5,572 bases of DNA from CAZFIO01 sp964519585 (GTDB lineage Bacteria; Bacillota; Clostridia; Tissierellales; Tissierellaceae): NCBI GenBank assembly GCA_964519585.1, contig CAZFIO010000128.1, positions 1-5,572 on the forward strand, read 5' to 3'. The translations under genes and the position numbers were made by a program. Positions 1 through 5,463 of this stretch are shown here, in pieces. Position 1 is the first letter of the stretch, and each line of letters starts with the position of its first letter. The notes under the pieces are model-generated. The model ran no database searches, had not been told where the DNA came from, and saw nothing but the letters and a program-made list of their open reading frames with translations.

Positions 1-777
1 ATAAATGGTAATGGGTTTCTGGTATTTTTATTTATATGTGTTTGCATCGTTTCCTTTTCTACTATATTTATGCTTACTAAGGACACAGGTGATAATAAGA
101 AAGATAGGGACAAGGAATCCTACAAGGAATCCCTAGAAGACCAGGAAAACAAGAAAGATGACATTTCAAATGAAGGGGAGGACAAAGAGAAACCTGAGCT
201 AGGTGAAGACAAGGACAAGGAAGTAATAAATGCTAGCCAAGAAGGGGATAAGCGGGATGTGGACAAGGAAATAGAAGGGGAAGAGAAAGTAGATGAAGTT
301 GAAGATGAAGATATGGTAGAAGATCCTGATGAAGAGGACTATATAGAAACAAGTAAAGCCCTTGAAAGACAGGCATCATTTATTATGCCCTTAAGTGGGG
401 AAGTAATAACTGAGTTTTCAAAAGACAGCCTTATTTATTCTAAAACCTTAGAGGAATGGAGGGGCCATACTGGCCTAGATATAAAAGGGAATATTGGGTC
501 CAAGGTGGTTGCTGTAGCTGATGGCCAGGTAAAGGACCTATATGAAGATCTCTTATGGGGATATCTTGTGCTAATTGATCATGGGAATGGCATCCAATCT
601 AAGTATGCAAATTTAGATTCAAATTTACTAGTAAAGAAGGGCCAAAGTCTTAAGCAGGGGGATGTAATTGGGTCTGTGGGGAAATCTGCAAATATTGAGA
701 TTCTTATGGATGACCATCTGCATTTTGAAATAATAAGAGATGGGAAAAACATTGATCCCCGTTCTATTACACAATAG
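1..777 (+). CDS. spoIIQ: SpoIIQ-like stage II sporulation protein, M23 metallopeptidase domain (5' end outside window)
   Basis: The frame is open from base 1, so 258 residues are visible and the true start lies upstream. The ATG at 70 is internal. Residues about 5-23 (GFLVFLFICVCIVSFSTIF) form a membrane segment, followed by a linker of about 100 residues rich in Asp, Glu and Lys (24-124). A LytM/M23 domain runs from about 125 to 258. It keeps the full zinc-site pattern: HTGLD (His156, Asp160) and HLH (His239, His241). SpoIIQ is a forespore membrane protein that meets mother-cell SpoIIIAH across the intermembrane space to build the feeding channel and support engulfment. B. subtilis SpoIIQ has lost the first metal ligand, whereas clostridial forms keep it. 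The gene directly precedes spoIIID, the usual place for spoIIQ, which separates it from generic M23 wall hydrolases. In other sporulators it is under sigma-F; its promoter is not in the window. The identity is strong, but enzymatic activity is inferred from motifs only. Confidence 0.9.
   Translation: MNGNGFLVFLFICVCIVSFSTIFMLTKDTGDNKKDRDKESYKESLEDQENKKDDISNEGEDKEKPELGEDKDKEVINASQEGDKRDVDKEIEGEEKVDEVEDEDMVEDPDEEDYIETSKALERQASFIMPLSGEVITEFSKDSLIYSKTLEEWRGHTGLDIKGNIGSKVVAVADGQVKDLYEDLLWGYLVLIDHGNGIQSKYANLDSNLLVKKGQSLKQGDVIGSVGKSANIEILMDDHLHFEIIRDGKNIDPRSITQ
110..133 (+). repeat. 12-bp tandem duplication in the SpoIIQ linker
   Basis: ACAAGGAATCCT at 110-121 is followed at once by ACAAGGAATCCC at 122-133, so 11 of 12 bases match. 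The two copies encode DKES and YKES in the acidic linker. Related GGACAAGGA words recur at 213-221 and 261-269, and GACAAG is doubled at 208-219. This suggests the linker grew by short slippage duplications. Confidence 0.75.
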
Positions 778-790
778 AAAAGCATAAGTA
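761..790 (+). promoter_or_regulatory. Candidate sigma-E-type promoter of spoIIID
   Basis: GTTCTATT (761-768) resembles the sigma-E -35 consensus GKCATATT at 6 of 8 positions. After a 14-base spacer comes CATAAGTA (783-790), which shares the CATA core of the -10 consensus CATACAMT. The 13-15 base spacing is typical for sigma-E, and spoIIID is a known sigma-E gene in Bacillus. The -35 box lies inside the end of the spoIIQ coding region. A TATAAT at 795-800 is also present but has no convincing -35 upstream. This is a motif match only. Confidence 0.4.
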
Positions 791-825
791 TAAGTATAAT
801 ACCCAAAGAAAGAGGGGGTTGTTTC

Positions 826-1080
826 GTGAAAGATTATATAGAAGAGAGAACTTTAGAAATAGCAAAATACATACTAAGTGAAGGGGCCACTGTACGACAG
901 GCAGCCAGTATATTTGGTGTGAGTAAAAGTACAGTCCATAAAGATGTAACAGAGCGTTTACCAAAGATTAACCCTCTTATTGCATCCTTAGTGAAGGAAG
1001 TTTTAGAGATCAATAAGGCTGAACGACATATAAGAGGAGGGGAGGCCACAAAACTAAAATATCAAGCAATAAATGAATAA
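826..1080 (+). CDS. spoIIID: SpoIIID, mother-cell sporulation transcription factor
   Basis: This 84-residue protein matches SpoIIID in length and sequence. It is a small DNA-binding protein that, in the mother cell, activates or represses many sigma-E genes and helps switch on sigK. A helix-turn-helix is visible at about residues 20-45 (ATVRQAASIFGVSKSTVHKD), followed by the family's ERLPKINPLIA segment. The tail is basic (HIRGGEATKLKY), as expected for the C-terminal DNA-contacting helix. It starts at GTG 826, preceded by a purine-rich AGAGGGGG Shine-Dalgarno (811-818) seven bases upstream. It lies 48 bases after the SpoIIQ-like gene and upstream of mbl, the classic order. A hairpin terminator overlaps its stop codon, so it is probably transcribed separately from mbl. 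Nothing is missing or broken. Confidence 0.97.
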   Translation: MKDYIEERTLEIAKYILSEGATVRQAASIFGVSKSTVHKDVTERLPKINPLIASLVKEVLEINKAERHIRGGEATKLKYQAINE

Positions 1081-1104
1081 AAGACCTTAAGATTAAGGTC
1101 TTTT
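1079..1104 (+). terminator. Rho-independent terminator after spoIIID
   Basis: AAAAGACCTTA (1079-1089) pairs perfectly with TAAGGTCTTTT (1094-1104) around the four-base loop AGAT, giving an 11-bp stem ending in a T run. It overlaps the last two bases of the spoIIID stop codon. The A run on the 5' arm means it could also act on the opposite strand. Confidence 0.85.
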
Positions 1105-1151
1105 AAAATAATATGGAAGAAAATATAGAAGAAAAATAAAGCTTTCTTATG

Positions 1152-1178
1152 AAAAGTGCCAATGTCAGGCACTTTTTT
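1152..1178 (+). terminator. Second hairpin terminator, GTGCC/GGCAC stem with ATGTCA loop
   Basis: AAAAGTGCC (1152-1160) pairs with GGCACTTTT (1168-1176) around the loop AATGTCA, and the T run extends to 1178. The form is that of an intrinsic terminator and is symmetric (A run, stem, T run). It lies 48 bases beyond the spoIIID terminator with no gene between, so it may be a backup terminator or a dispersed hairpin element. A related hairpin occurs at 5446-5463. Confidence 0.7.
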
Positions 1179-1296
1179 GCATGGAAGTAGAAGAAATTTA
1201 AGTATTTTGTAAAAAATGATAGAAATTTGCCCCTAAGTATTATAAAATGGTAATTAACTGGGAGTAGGTATTATAAATGAAAGTAGGTAGATAAAT
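1179..1296 (+). other. AT-rich leader of mbl with a near-exact direct repeat
   Basis: No coding region is evident here. GTATTATAAAATG (1237-1249) recurs as GTATTATAAATG (1268-1279), offset by 31 bases or about three helical turns. Each copy holds a TATAAA that could act as a -10 element, but neither has a good -35 at the usual distance, so the mbl promoter is not resolved. The only ribosome-binding-like word is AGGT at 1285-1288, upstream of TTG 1297. Confidence 0.4.
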
Positions 1297-2316
1297 TTGG
1301 TCTTAAGAATGGATATGGGAATAGATTTAGGGACAAACAGTGTACTAGTCTATATAAAGGGCAAGGGGATTATTCTTCAGGAACCATCGGTAGTTGCTAT
1401 TGATACGGTTACCAACAAGGTCCTAGCTATAGGTAGTGAGGCAAGAGATATGCTGGGCAGGACCCCTGGACATATAGTTGCTATAAGGCCCTTGAAGGAT
1501 GGTGCGATTTCAGACTATGACACTACACAAAAAATGCTAAAGTATTATATCAAGAAGTCTTCTAGGAGAAGTCTATTTAAACCTAGACTTATAATATGTG
1601 TCCCAAGTGGAATAACTGATGTGGAGAGACGGGCAGTAATTGAAGCCAGCAACAATATAGGGGTATCAAAGGTAACCCTGATTGAAGAGCCTATTGCTGC
1701 AGCCATAGGTTCGGGGATTGATATAACAGAACCCTACGGAAACATGATCATTGATATTGGAGGGGGAAGTACGGATATAGCAGTTATTGCTCTAGGTGGT
1801 ATAGTCACAAGTGAATCAATCAAGGTTGCAGGAGATAAGTTAGACCAGGCAATAATAAACTATGTAAGGAAAGAGTTTAATATTATTATAGGTGAACGTA
1901 CAGCAGAGAATATTAAACAAAAAATTGCCAGTGTTTATCCTCTAGAGGAGGAATTGTTTCAGGAGGTTAGGGGAAGAAATATGCAAACAGGTCTACCCAT
2001 AGGAATAAGTGTCAGTAGCAATGATTTATATAAGGCCCTAAGGCCTCCCATGGTTGAAATCCTTGCTGCTATAAGAAGAACCTTGGAGAAAACCCCTCCA
2101 GAGCTTGCCGCAGATATAGCTACAAGGGGCGTCTACCTAGCTGGTGGTGGAGGCTTATTAAGAGGCATAGATAAGCTAATAACTGAAGAAACAGGTATCA
2201 AGGTCCATATTACAGAAAATCCTCTTGAAGCCACTATAAATGGGACAGGCATGGCCCTAAAGTGGCTAGATGTATTAGGAAAAAGCGAAGAATTCAAGGT
2301 TGAAATAAAATACTAA
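1297..2316 (+). CDS. mbl: Rod-shape-determining protein, MreB/Mbl family
   Basis: This 339-residue bacterial actin has the length and motif order of MreB/Mbl. Such proteins form membrane-bound filaments that steer the elongation wall-synthesis complex along the side wall. The actin-fold motifs are phosphate-1 GIDLGT (8-13), the EEP hydrolysis region (130-132), phosphate-2 DIGGGSTD (153-160) and the adenosine motif AGGGGLLRG (282-290). LEKTPPELAADI, near residue 265, is strongly conserved in the family. TTG 1297 is chosen over ATG 1309 for two reasons. It places seven residues before GIDLGT, close to known Mbl and MreB N termini, while ATG 1309 leaves only three. The only Shine-Dalgarno-like word, AGGT at 1285-1288, also fits TTG 1297. 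The position after spoIIID argues for Mbl, though the sequence alone does not cleanly separate Mbl from MreB. No clear terminator follows, so some readthrough into fhs is possible. Confidence 0.93.
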   Translation: MVLRMDMGIDLGTNSVLVYIKGKGIILQEPSVVAIDTVTNKVLAIGSEARDMLGRTPGHIVAIRPLKDGAISDYDTTQKMLKYYIKKSSRRSLFKPRLIICVPSGITDVERRAVIEASNNIGVSKVTLIEEPIAAAIGSGIDITEPYGNMIIDIGGGSTDIAVIALGGIVTSESIKVAGDKLDQAIINYVRKEFNIIIGERTAENIKQKIASVYPLEEELFQEVRGRNMQTGLPIGISVSSNDLYKALRPPMVEILAAIRRTLEKTPPELAADIATRGVYLAGGGGLLRGIDKLITEETGIKVHITENPLEATINGTGMALKWLDVLGKSEEFKVEIKY

Positions 2317-2416
2317 CATAAAATTGTATAAGTAAAATTAAAATTCTTTATATTAGCGTGATTTTGTATAAATTTGCTAATGATTTATATAATAATAAAG
2401 TGGTATATATAGAATA

Positions 2417-2446
2417 TTGGCCTAATCATATACTTTATAGTATAAT
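2417..2446 (+). promoter_or_regulatory. Probable sigma-A promoter of the fhs-fchA operon
   Basis: A perfect -10 TATAAT lies at 2441-2446. TTGGCC at 2417-2422 is a 4-of-6 match to the -35, with an 18-base spacer. Transcription would start near 2453, leaving a leader of about 40 bases, too short for a known folate or amino-acid riboswitch. A 6-bp inverted repeat, TATACT-TTAT-AGTATA (2429-2444), overlaps the -10 and could be a protein site or chance in AT-rich DNA. A short AGTCA/TGACT hairpin (2451-2467) lies at the predicted 5' end. Confidence 0.55.
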
Positions 2447-2480
2447 ATTAAGTCAGAGCAATTGACTAGTAAGAAAATTA

Positions 2481-2486
2481 AGGAGG
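2481..2486 (+). promoter_or_regulatory. Shine-Dalgarno AGGAGG that fixes the fhs start
   Basis: AGGAGG at 2481-2486 directly touches ATG 2487, leaving no spacer for initiation there. ATG 2493, in the same frame, sits six bases downstream, which is a normal spacing. The fhs start is therefore placed at 2493. Confidence 0.85.
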
Positions 2487-2492
2487 ATGCAA

Positions 2493-4163
2493 ATGAAAAC
2501 AGATGTGCAAATAGCTCAAGAAGCTAAAATGAAACCTATAGTTGAGGTAGCGGAAAAGCTAAACATTGATGAAAATGATTTAGTTCTATATGGAAAGTAT
2601 AAAGCTAAAGTTGCATTAGAAGTTTTAGAAAGGAATCAAGATAAGCCTGATGGAAAATTGGTTTTAGTTACTGCTATCAGCCCTACTCCAGCTGGAGAAG
2701 GTAAAACAACAACAAACATAGGTCTTTCCATGGGACTTAATAAAATTGGGAAAACTGCTATTACAGCCATTAGGGAACCATCTCTCGGGCCAAGTTTTGG
2801 TGTAAAAGGTGGTGCAGCAGGTGGTGGATTTGCTCAGGTTGTACCTATGGAAGATATAAACTTACATTTTACTGGTGATTTCCATGCAATAACCACAGCC
2901 CATAACCTTATATCTGCCCTGTTAGACAACCATATCCAGCAAGGCAACCTATTGAAAATTGACCCTAGAAGAATAGTATGGAAAAGAGTTCTAGATATGA
3001 ACGATAGGGCCCTAAGAAATGTTGTAGTAGGCCTAGGTGGAAGACCAGATGGTATGCCAAGACAAGACGGTTTTGATATAACAGTTGCATCTGAGATTAT
3101 GGCAATTTTCTGTTTGGCCAAAGACTTGGAAGACTTAAAAGAAAGAGTAAGCAAAATTATAGTTGCCTATAACTTTGATGGGGAACCAGTTTATGTTAAA
3201 GATATTAAGGCTCAAGGAGCAGTAGCATTGATTATGAAGGACGCTATGGCACCAAACCTTGTTCAAACATTGGAAAACACACCGGCTATTATCCATGGTG
3301 GACCATTTGCAAACATAGCCCATGGATGTAACTCTTTGGTTGCTACCCAAATGTCATTAAAACTAGCAGAATACACAGTTACAGAGGCTGGATTTGGAGC
3401 AGACCTAGGGGCTGAAAAATTCTTTGATATAAAAGCTAGATTTGGTGGATTAAAACCAAATGCAGTAGTTATAGTAGCAACAGTTAGGGCCTTGAAACAC
3501 CACGGTGGAGCTAGTAAAGAAGAACTAGGAGTAGAAAACCTAGAGCAATTAGCAAAAGGATTTAAAAACCTAGAAAAACATATAGAAAACGTAAGTAAAT
3601 TCGGTGTACCAGCAGTTGTAGCAGTAAATAAATTCCCAACTGATTCAGATGCAGAATTAAACTATGTACTAGATAAATGTAGGGAACTTGGAGCAGAAGC
3701 TGTTCTATCAGAAGTATGGGGCAAGGGTGGAGACGGCGGAGTCGAAATGGCTAAGGCTGTTGTCAATGTATGTGAAACTAAGGAAGCAAACTTCAAACCT
3801 TTATATGATGTAGAAGAGTCAATCCCAGCTAAAATTGAAAAGATAGCAAAAGAAGTATATGGGGCAGACGGAGTAGACTTCTCCAAGAAGGCAGAAAAAG
3901 AAATAGCAAACCTAGAAAGACTAGGCCTAGATAAAATGCCTATTTGTATGGCAAAAACCCAATACTCCCTATCAGATGATCCAACACTTCTAGGTAGACC
4001 AAGTGGATTCAGGATTACCATAAGAGATATAAGAGTATCAAGGGGTGCAGGTTTCCTAGTAGCCTTAACAGGTGAAATTATGACTATGCCAGGATTACCA
4101 AGGGTACCAGCAGCAAATAATATAGATATTTTACCAAGTGGTGAGATAGTAGGATTATTCTAA
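2493..4163 (+). CDS. fhs: Formate--tetrahydrofolate ligase (10-formyl-THF synthetase)
   Basis: The enzyme makes 10-formyl-tetrahydrofolate from formate, THF and ATP, and in purine or glycine fermenters can run backwards to make ATP. From ATG 2493 the product is 556 residues, the normal family length. Visible landmarks are the nucleotide-binding loop TPAGEGKTT (65-73), REPSLGPSFG (94-103), the signature GVKGGAAGGGF (Phe where many members have Tyr), NLHFTGDFHAI just after, the second signature VATVRALKHHGG, and the typical ending NNIDILPSGEIVGLF. The upstream ATG 2487 would add only Met-Gln and abuts the ribosome binding site, so it is rejected. fchA follows after 21 bases, so the two are almost surely co-transcribed and do consecutive reactions in the cytoplasm. 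Nothing looks truncated. The pair points to an anaerobe using folate one-carbon metabolism; reaction direction in vivo cannot be read from sequence. Confidence 0.98.
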   Translation: MKTDVQIAQEAKMKPIVEVAEKLNIDENDLVLYGKYKAKVALEVLERNQDKPDGKLVLVTAISPTPAGEGKTTTNIGLSMGLNKIGKTAITAIREPSLGPSFGVKGGAAGGGFAQVVPMEDINLHFTGDFHAITTAHNLISALLDNHIQQGNLLKIDPRRIVWKRVLDMNDRALRNVVVGLGGRPDGMPRQDGFDITVASEIMAIFCLAKDLEDLKERVSKIIVAYNFDGEPVYVKDIKAQGAVALIMKDAMAPNLVQTLENTPAIIHGGPFANIAHGCNSLVATQMSLKLAEYTVTEAGFGADLGAEKFFDIKARFGGLKPNAVVIVATVRALKHHGGASKEELGVENLEQLAKGFKNLEKHIENVSKFGVPAVVAVNKFPTDSDAELNYVLDKCRELGAEAVLSEVWGKGGDGGVEMAKAVVNVCETKEANFKPLYDVEESIPAKIEKIAKEVYGADGVDFSKKAEKEIANLERLGLDKMPICMAKTQYSLSDDPTLLGRPSGFRITIRDIRVSRGAGFLVALTGEIMTMPGLPRVPAANNIDILPSGEIVGLF

Positions 4164-4184
4164 TAAAGACAATAGGAGGAAAAG

Positions 4185-4823
4185 ATGCTAATAAATAAAT
4201 CTTTAAGTGAATTTATTGATCAGGCAGCAAGTGATGAGCCAACACCAGGCGGGGGAAGTGTATCAGCCCTAGTTGGAGGTCTTGGCACAGCACTTACAAA
4301 AATGGTAGGAGAACTTTCCTTTGGGAAAAAGGCCTACGAAGAATTGGATGACCAGGTAAAGAAAGAATTTGATGAAAAGTTTGGACTACTTGAGGCTAAG
4401 ATCGACGAATTAAAAACAATTGTAGATACAGACGCTACAGCCTTTGATAGTGTAATGCTAGCTTTTAAACTTCCTAAAGAAACAGATGAAGAAAAGAAGG
4501 CCAGGTCAGCAGCTATACAAGAAGGCTACAAAAAAGCACTAGAAGTACCAAAGAGATGTGCAGACCTATGTCTAGAAGTTTTAGAACTTCAAGATGTTTT
4601 TGCCCACTATGGCAATGTAAATGCTATCACTGATGTTGGAGTAGGTGCACTACTGGCTTATTCAGGACTAGAAGGAGCCCTCTTAAATGTAAGTATTAAT
4701 CTTTTAAGCATAAAAGATGAAGACTACAGAAAAAATATGGAGGCAGAGGTAGAAAGAGTCTTAAGTAAAGGTAAAGAGAAAAAAGAAGAGTTAATGAAAA
4801 TTGTTTACAAGAGATTAGGTTAA
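4185..4823 (+). CDS. fchA: Methenyltetrahydrofolate cyclohydrolase, FchA / FTCD-cyclodeaminase family
   Basis: This 212-residue protein belongs to the formiminotransferase-cyclodeaminase-like family. The diagnostic DEPTPGGGSVSALVGG lies near residues 17-32, followed by an all-helical body, and the length matches stand-alone FchA. FchA interconverts 5,10-methenyl-THF and 10-formyl-THF, the step next to the Fhs reaction. The start ATG 4185 has AGGAGG (4174-4179) five bases upstream. The gene lies 21 bases after fhs and ahead of a strong terminator, so it is the last gene of a two-gene operon. Homologous cyclodeaminase domains release ammonia from formimino-THF, and that activity is a less likely alternative. 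The fhs linkage and the absence of a glutamate formiminotransferase partner favour the cyclohydrolase. No folD (methylene-THF dehydrogenase) is present here, so the next enzyme must be encoded elsewhere. Confidence 0.93.
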   Translation: MLINKSLSEFIDQAASDEPTPGGGSVSALVGGLGTALTKMVGELSFGKKAYEELDDQVKKEFDEKFGLLEAKIDELKTIVDTDATAFDSVMLAFKLPKETDEEKKARSAAIQEGYKKALEVPKRCADLCLEVLELQDVFAHYGNVNAITDVGVGALLAYSGLEGALLNVSINLLSIKDEDYRKNMEAEVERVLSKGKEKKEELMKIVYKRLG

Positions 4824-4851
4824 AGCTAAAAGTGTAAAGGAAAAGAATTGT

Positions 4852-4880
4852 AGGGGCTGGGTTTACTCAGCCCTTTTTCT
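4852..4880 (+). terminator. Rho-independent terminator of the fhs-fchA operon
   Basis: AGGGGCTGGG (4852-4861) pairs with CTCAGCCCTT (4866-4875) around a TTTA loop. The core is GGGCTG/CAGCCC, with G-T pairs at two positions, and a five-T run spans 4874-4878. It begins 28 bases after the fchA stop codon. Confidence 0.9.
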
Positions 4881-4983
4881 TATCCAAAATTTAATATTCA
4901 TAGTAAATTCCACCTGCCATCTGGTAGAAGCTTCCAGTATATTAACTTTTAAGAATCTTACACTATACATTATAAGTTAGTAT
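4881..4983 (+). promoter_or_regulatory. Intergenic region with weak promoter candidates for the downstream membrane gene
   Basis: Possible -10 elements are TATACA (4964-4969), which pairs with TTAACT (4942-4947) at a 16-base spacing, and TATAAG (4971-4976), which lacks a good -35. All are imperfect. A CTGG/CCAG inverted repeat (4921-4937) encloses the palindrome GAAGCTTC and could form a small hairpin or be an operator. If the -10 at 4971 is used, transcripts would begin near 4983, which leaves room for a start at 5011 but not at 4984. Confidence 0.3.
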
Positions 4984-4997
4984 TTGAAAAAAATGCA

Positions 4998-5004
4998 AAG
5001 GGTG
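4998..5004 (+). promoter_or_regulatory. Ribosome binding site favouring TTG 5011
   Basis: AAGGGTG is the best match to the anti-Shine-Dalgarno near the start of the PF06541-like gene and lies six bases before TTG 5011. No comparable purine-rich word precedes TTG 4984 or ATG 4993. Confidence 0.5.
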
Positions 5005-5010
5005 AGATAC

Positions 5011-5430
5011 TTGAAACAAGGAATAAAATATTTGCTACTATATTTGGTTGGTGCCAGTAGCTACTATCTGCTGGAGACCTTATGGAGGGGGTATTCACAT
5101 CTATCAATGTTTATATTAGGAGGTCTATGTTTTCTTCTAATAGGATTAATAGGAGAACATTATTTCAAAAGTCATAGACATTTGATAAAACAAATGCTTA
5201 TATCTAGTTTGATTATTACAATTTTAGAGTTAGCTTTTGGCTTGGTAGTCAATGTTAGAATGGGGTTGGGAGTTTGGGATTACACTAGTCTGAGGTTTAA
5301 TTTTATGGGGCAGATATCTTTGATTTTTACCGTGTTTTGGTTCTTTCTTTCCCTACCGGCAATATTTTTTTACGACTATATGCGATATTGGTTATTTGGA
5401 GAAGAAAGGCCAGGTTACAAATTAATATAA
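5011..5430 (+). CDS. Four-helix membrane protein, PF06541-like ('putative ABC-transporter type IV')
   Basis: From TTG 5011 this is a 139-residue integral membrane protein. Four hydrophobic segments are visible at about 7-23, 31-48, 60-80 and 101-121, followed by a short polar tail. ETLWRGYSHLSMFILGG (22-38) and VWDYTSLRFNFMGQISL (88-104) resemble conserved blocks of the PF06541 family as I remember it. That family's function is not established despite its transporter name. TTG 5011 is preferred because AAGGGTG (4998-5004) gives a ribosome binding site six bases upstream. The longer forms from TTG 4984 (148 residues) or ATG 4993 lack one and would add a short basic leader. The gene follows a strong terminator, so it appears to be a separate unit on the same strand. 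The role is unknown. The family assignment is from motif memory and should be treated as probable. Confidence 0.72.
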   Translation: MKQGIKYLLLYLVGASSYYLLETLWRGYSHLSMFILGGLCFLLIGLIGEHYFKSHRHLIKQMLISSLIITILELAFGLVVNVRMGLGVWDYTSLRFNFMGQISLIFTVFWFFLSLPAIFFYDYMRYWLFGEERPGYKLI

Positions 5431-5445
5431 ACTATCACATAGGGA

Positions 5446-5463
5446 AAGCCTCATGTCAGGCTT
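5446..5463. repeat. Hairpin AAGCC/GGCTT with ATGTCA loop, related to 1152-1178
   Basis: AAGCC (5446-5450) and GGCTT (5459-5463) enclose TCATGTCA. The loop and inner arm (ATGTCAGGC) match the hairpin near 1156-1172, while the outer stem bases differ on both arms together. It overlaps the perfect palindrome CTTAGCTAAG (5461-5470). There is no T run, so it is not a good intrinsic terminator, although it sits 15 bases after the stop codon of the membrane gene. Confidence 0.5.

Noticed and set aside
70..72. ATG 70 as the start of the M23 protein
   Set aside because: The frame is open to base 1 and encodes a membrane segment just upstream, and no ribosome binding site precedes ATG 70; the gene runs in from outside the window.
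2353..2380. TTAGC/GCTAA inverted repeat after mbl as a terminator
   Set aside because: The stem is about 6 bp with an 18-base loop and no T run, too weak for an intrinsic terminator.
2487..2492. ATG 2487 as the fhs start
   Set aside because: It directly abuts AGGAGG (2481-2486), leaving no spacer; ATG 2493 has a normal six-base spacing and gives the usual 556-residue length.
2447..2492. Riboswitch ahead of fhs
   Set aside because: The predicted leader is only about 40 bases and shows no conserved folate, glycine or SAM aptamer features.
579..4021. Minus-strand open frames opposite spoIIQ, spoIIID and fhs
   Set aside because: They lie opposite well-identified genes, have no ribosome binding sites I can see and no recognisable protein features; they are shadows.
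4844..4895. Minus-strand 12-codon frame MNIKFWIRKRAE opposite the fchA terminator
   Set aside because: It is very short, overlaps the terminator hairpin and has no homology I recognise; chance is the simplest explanation.
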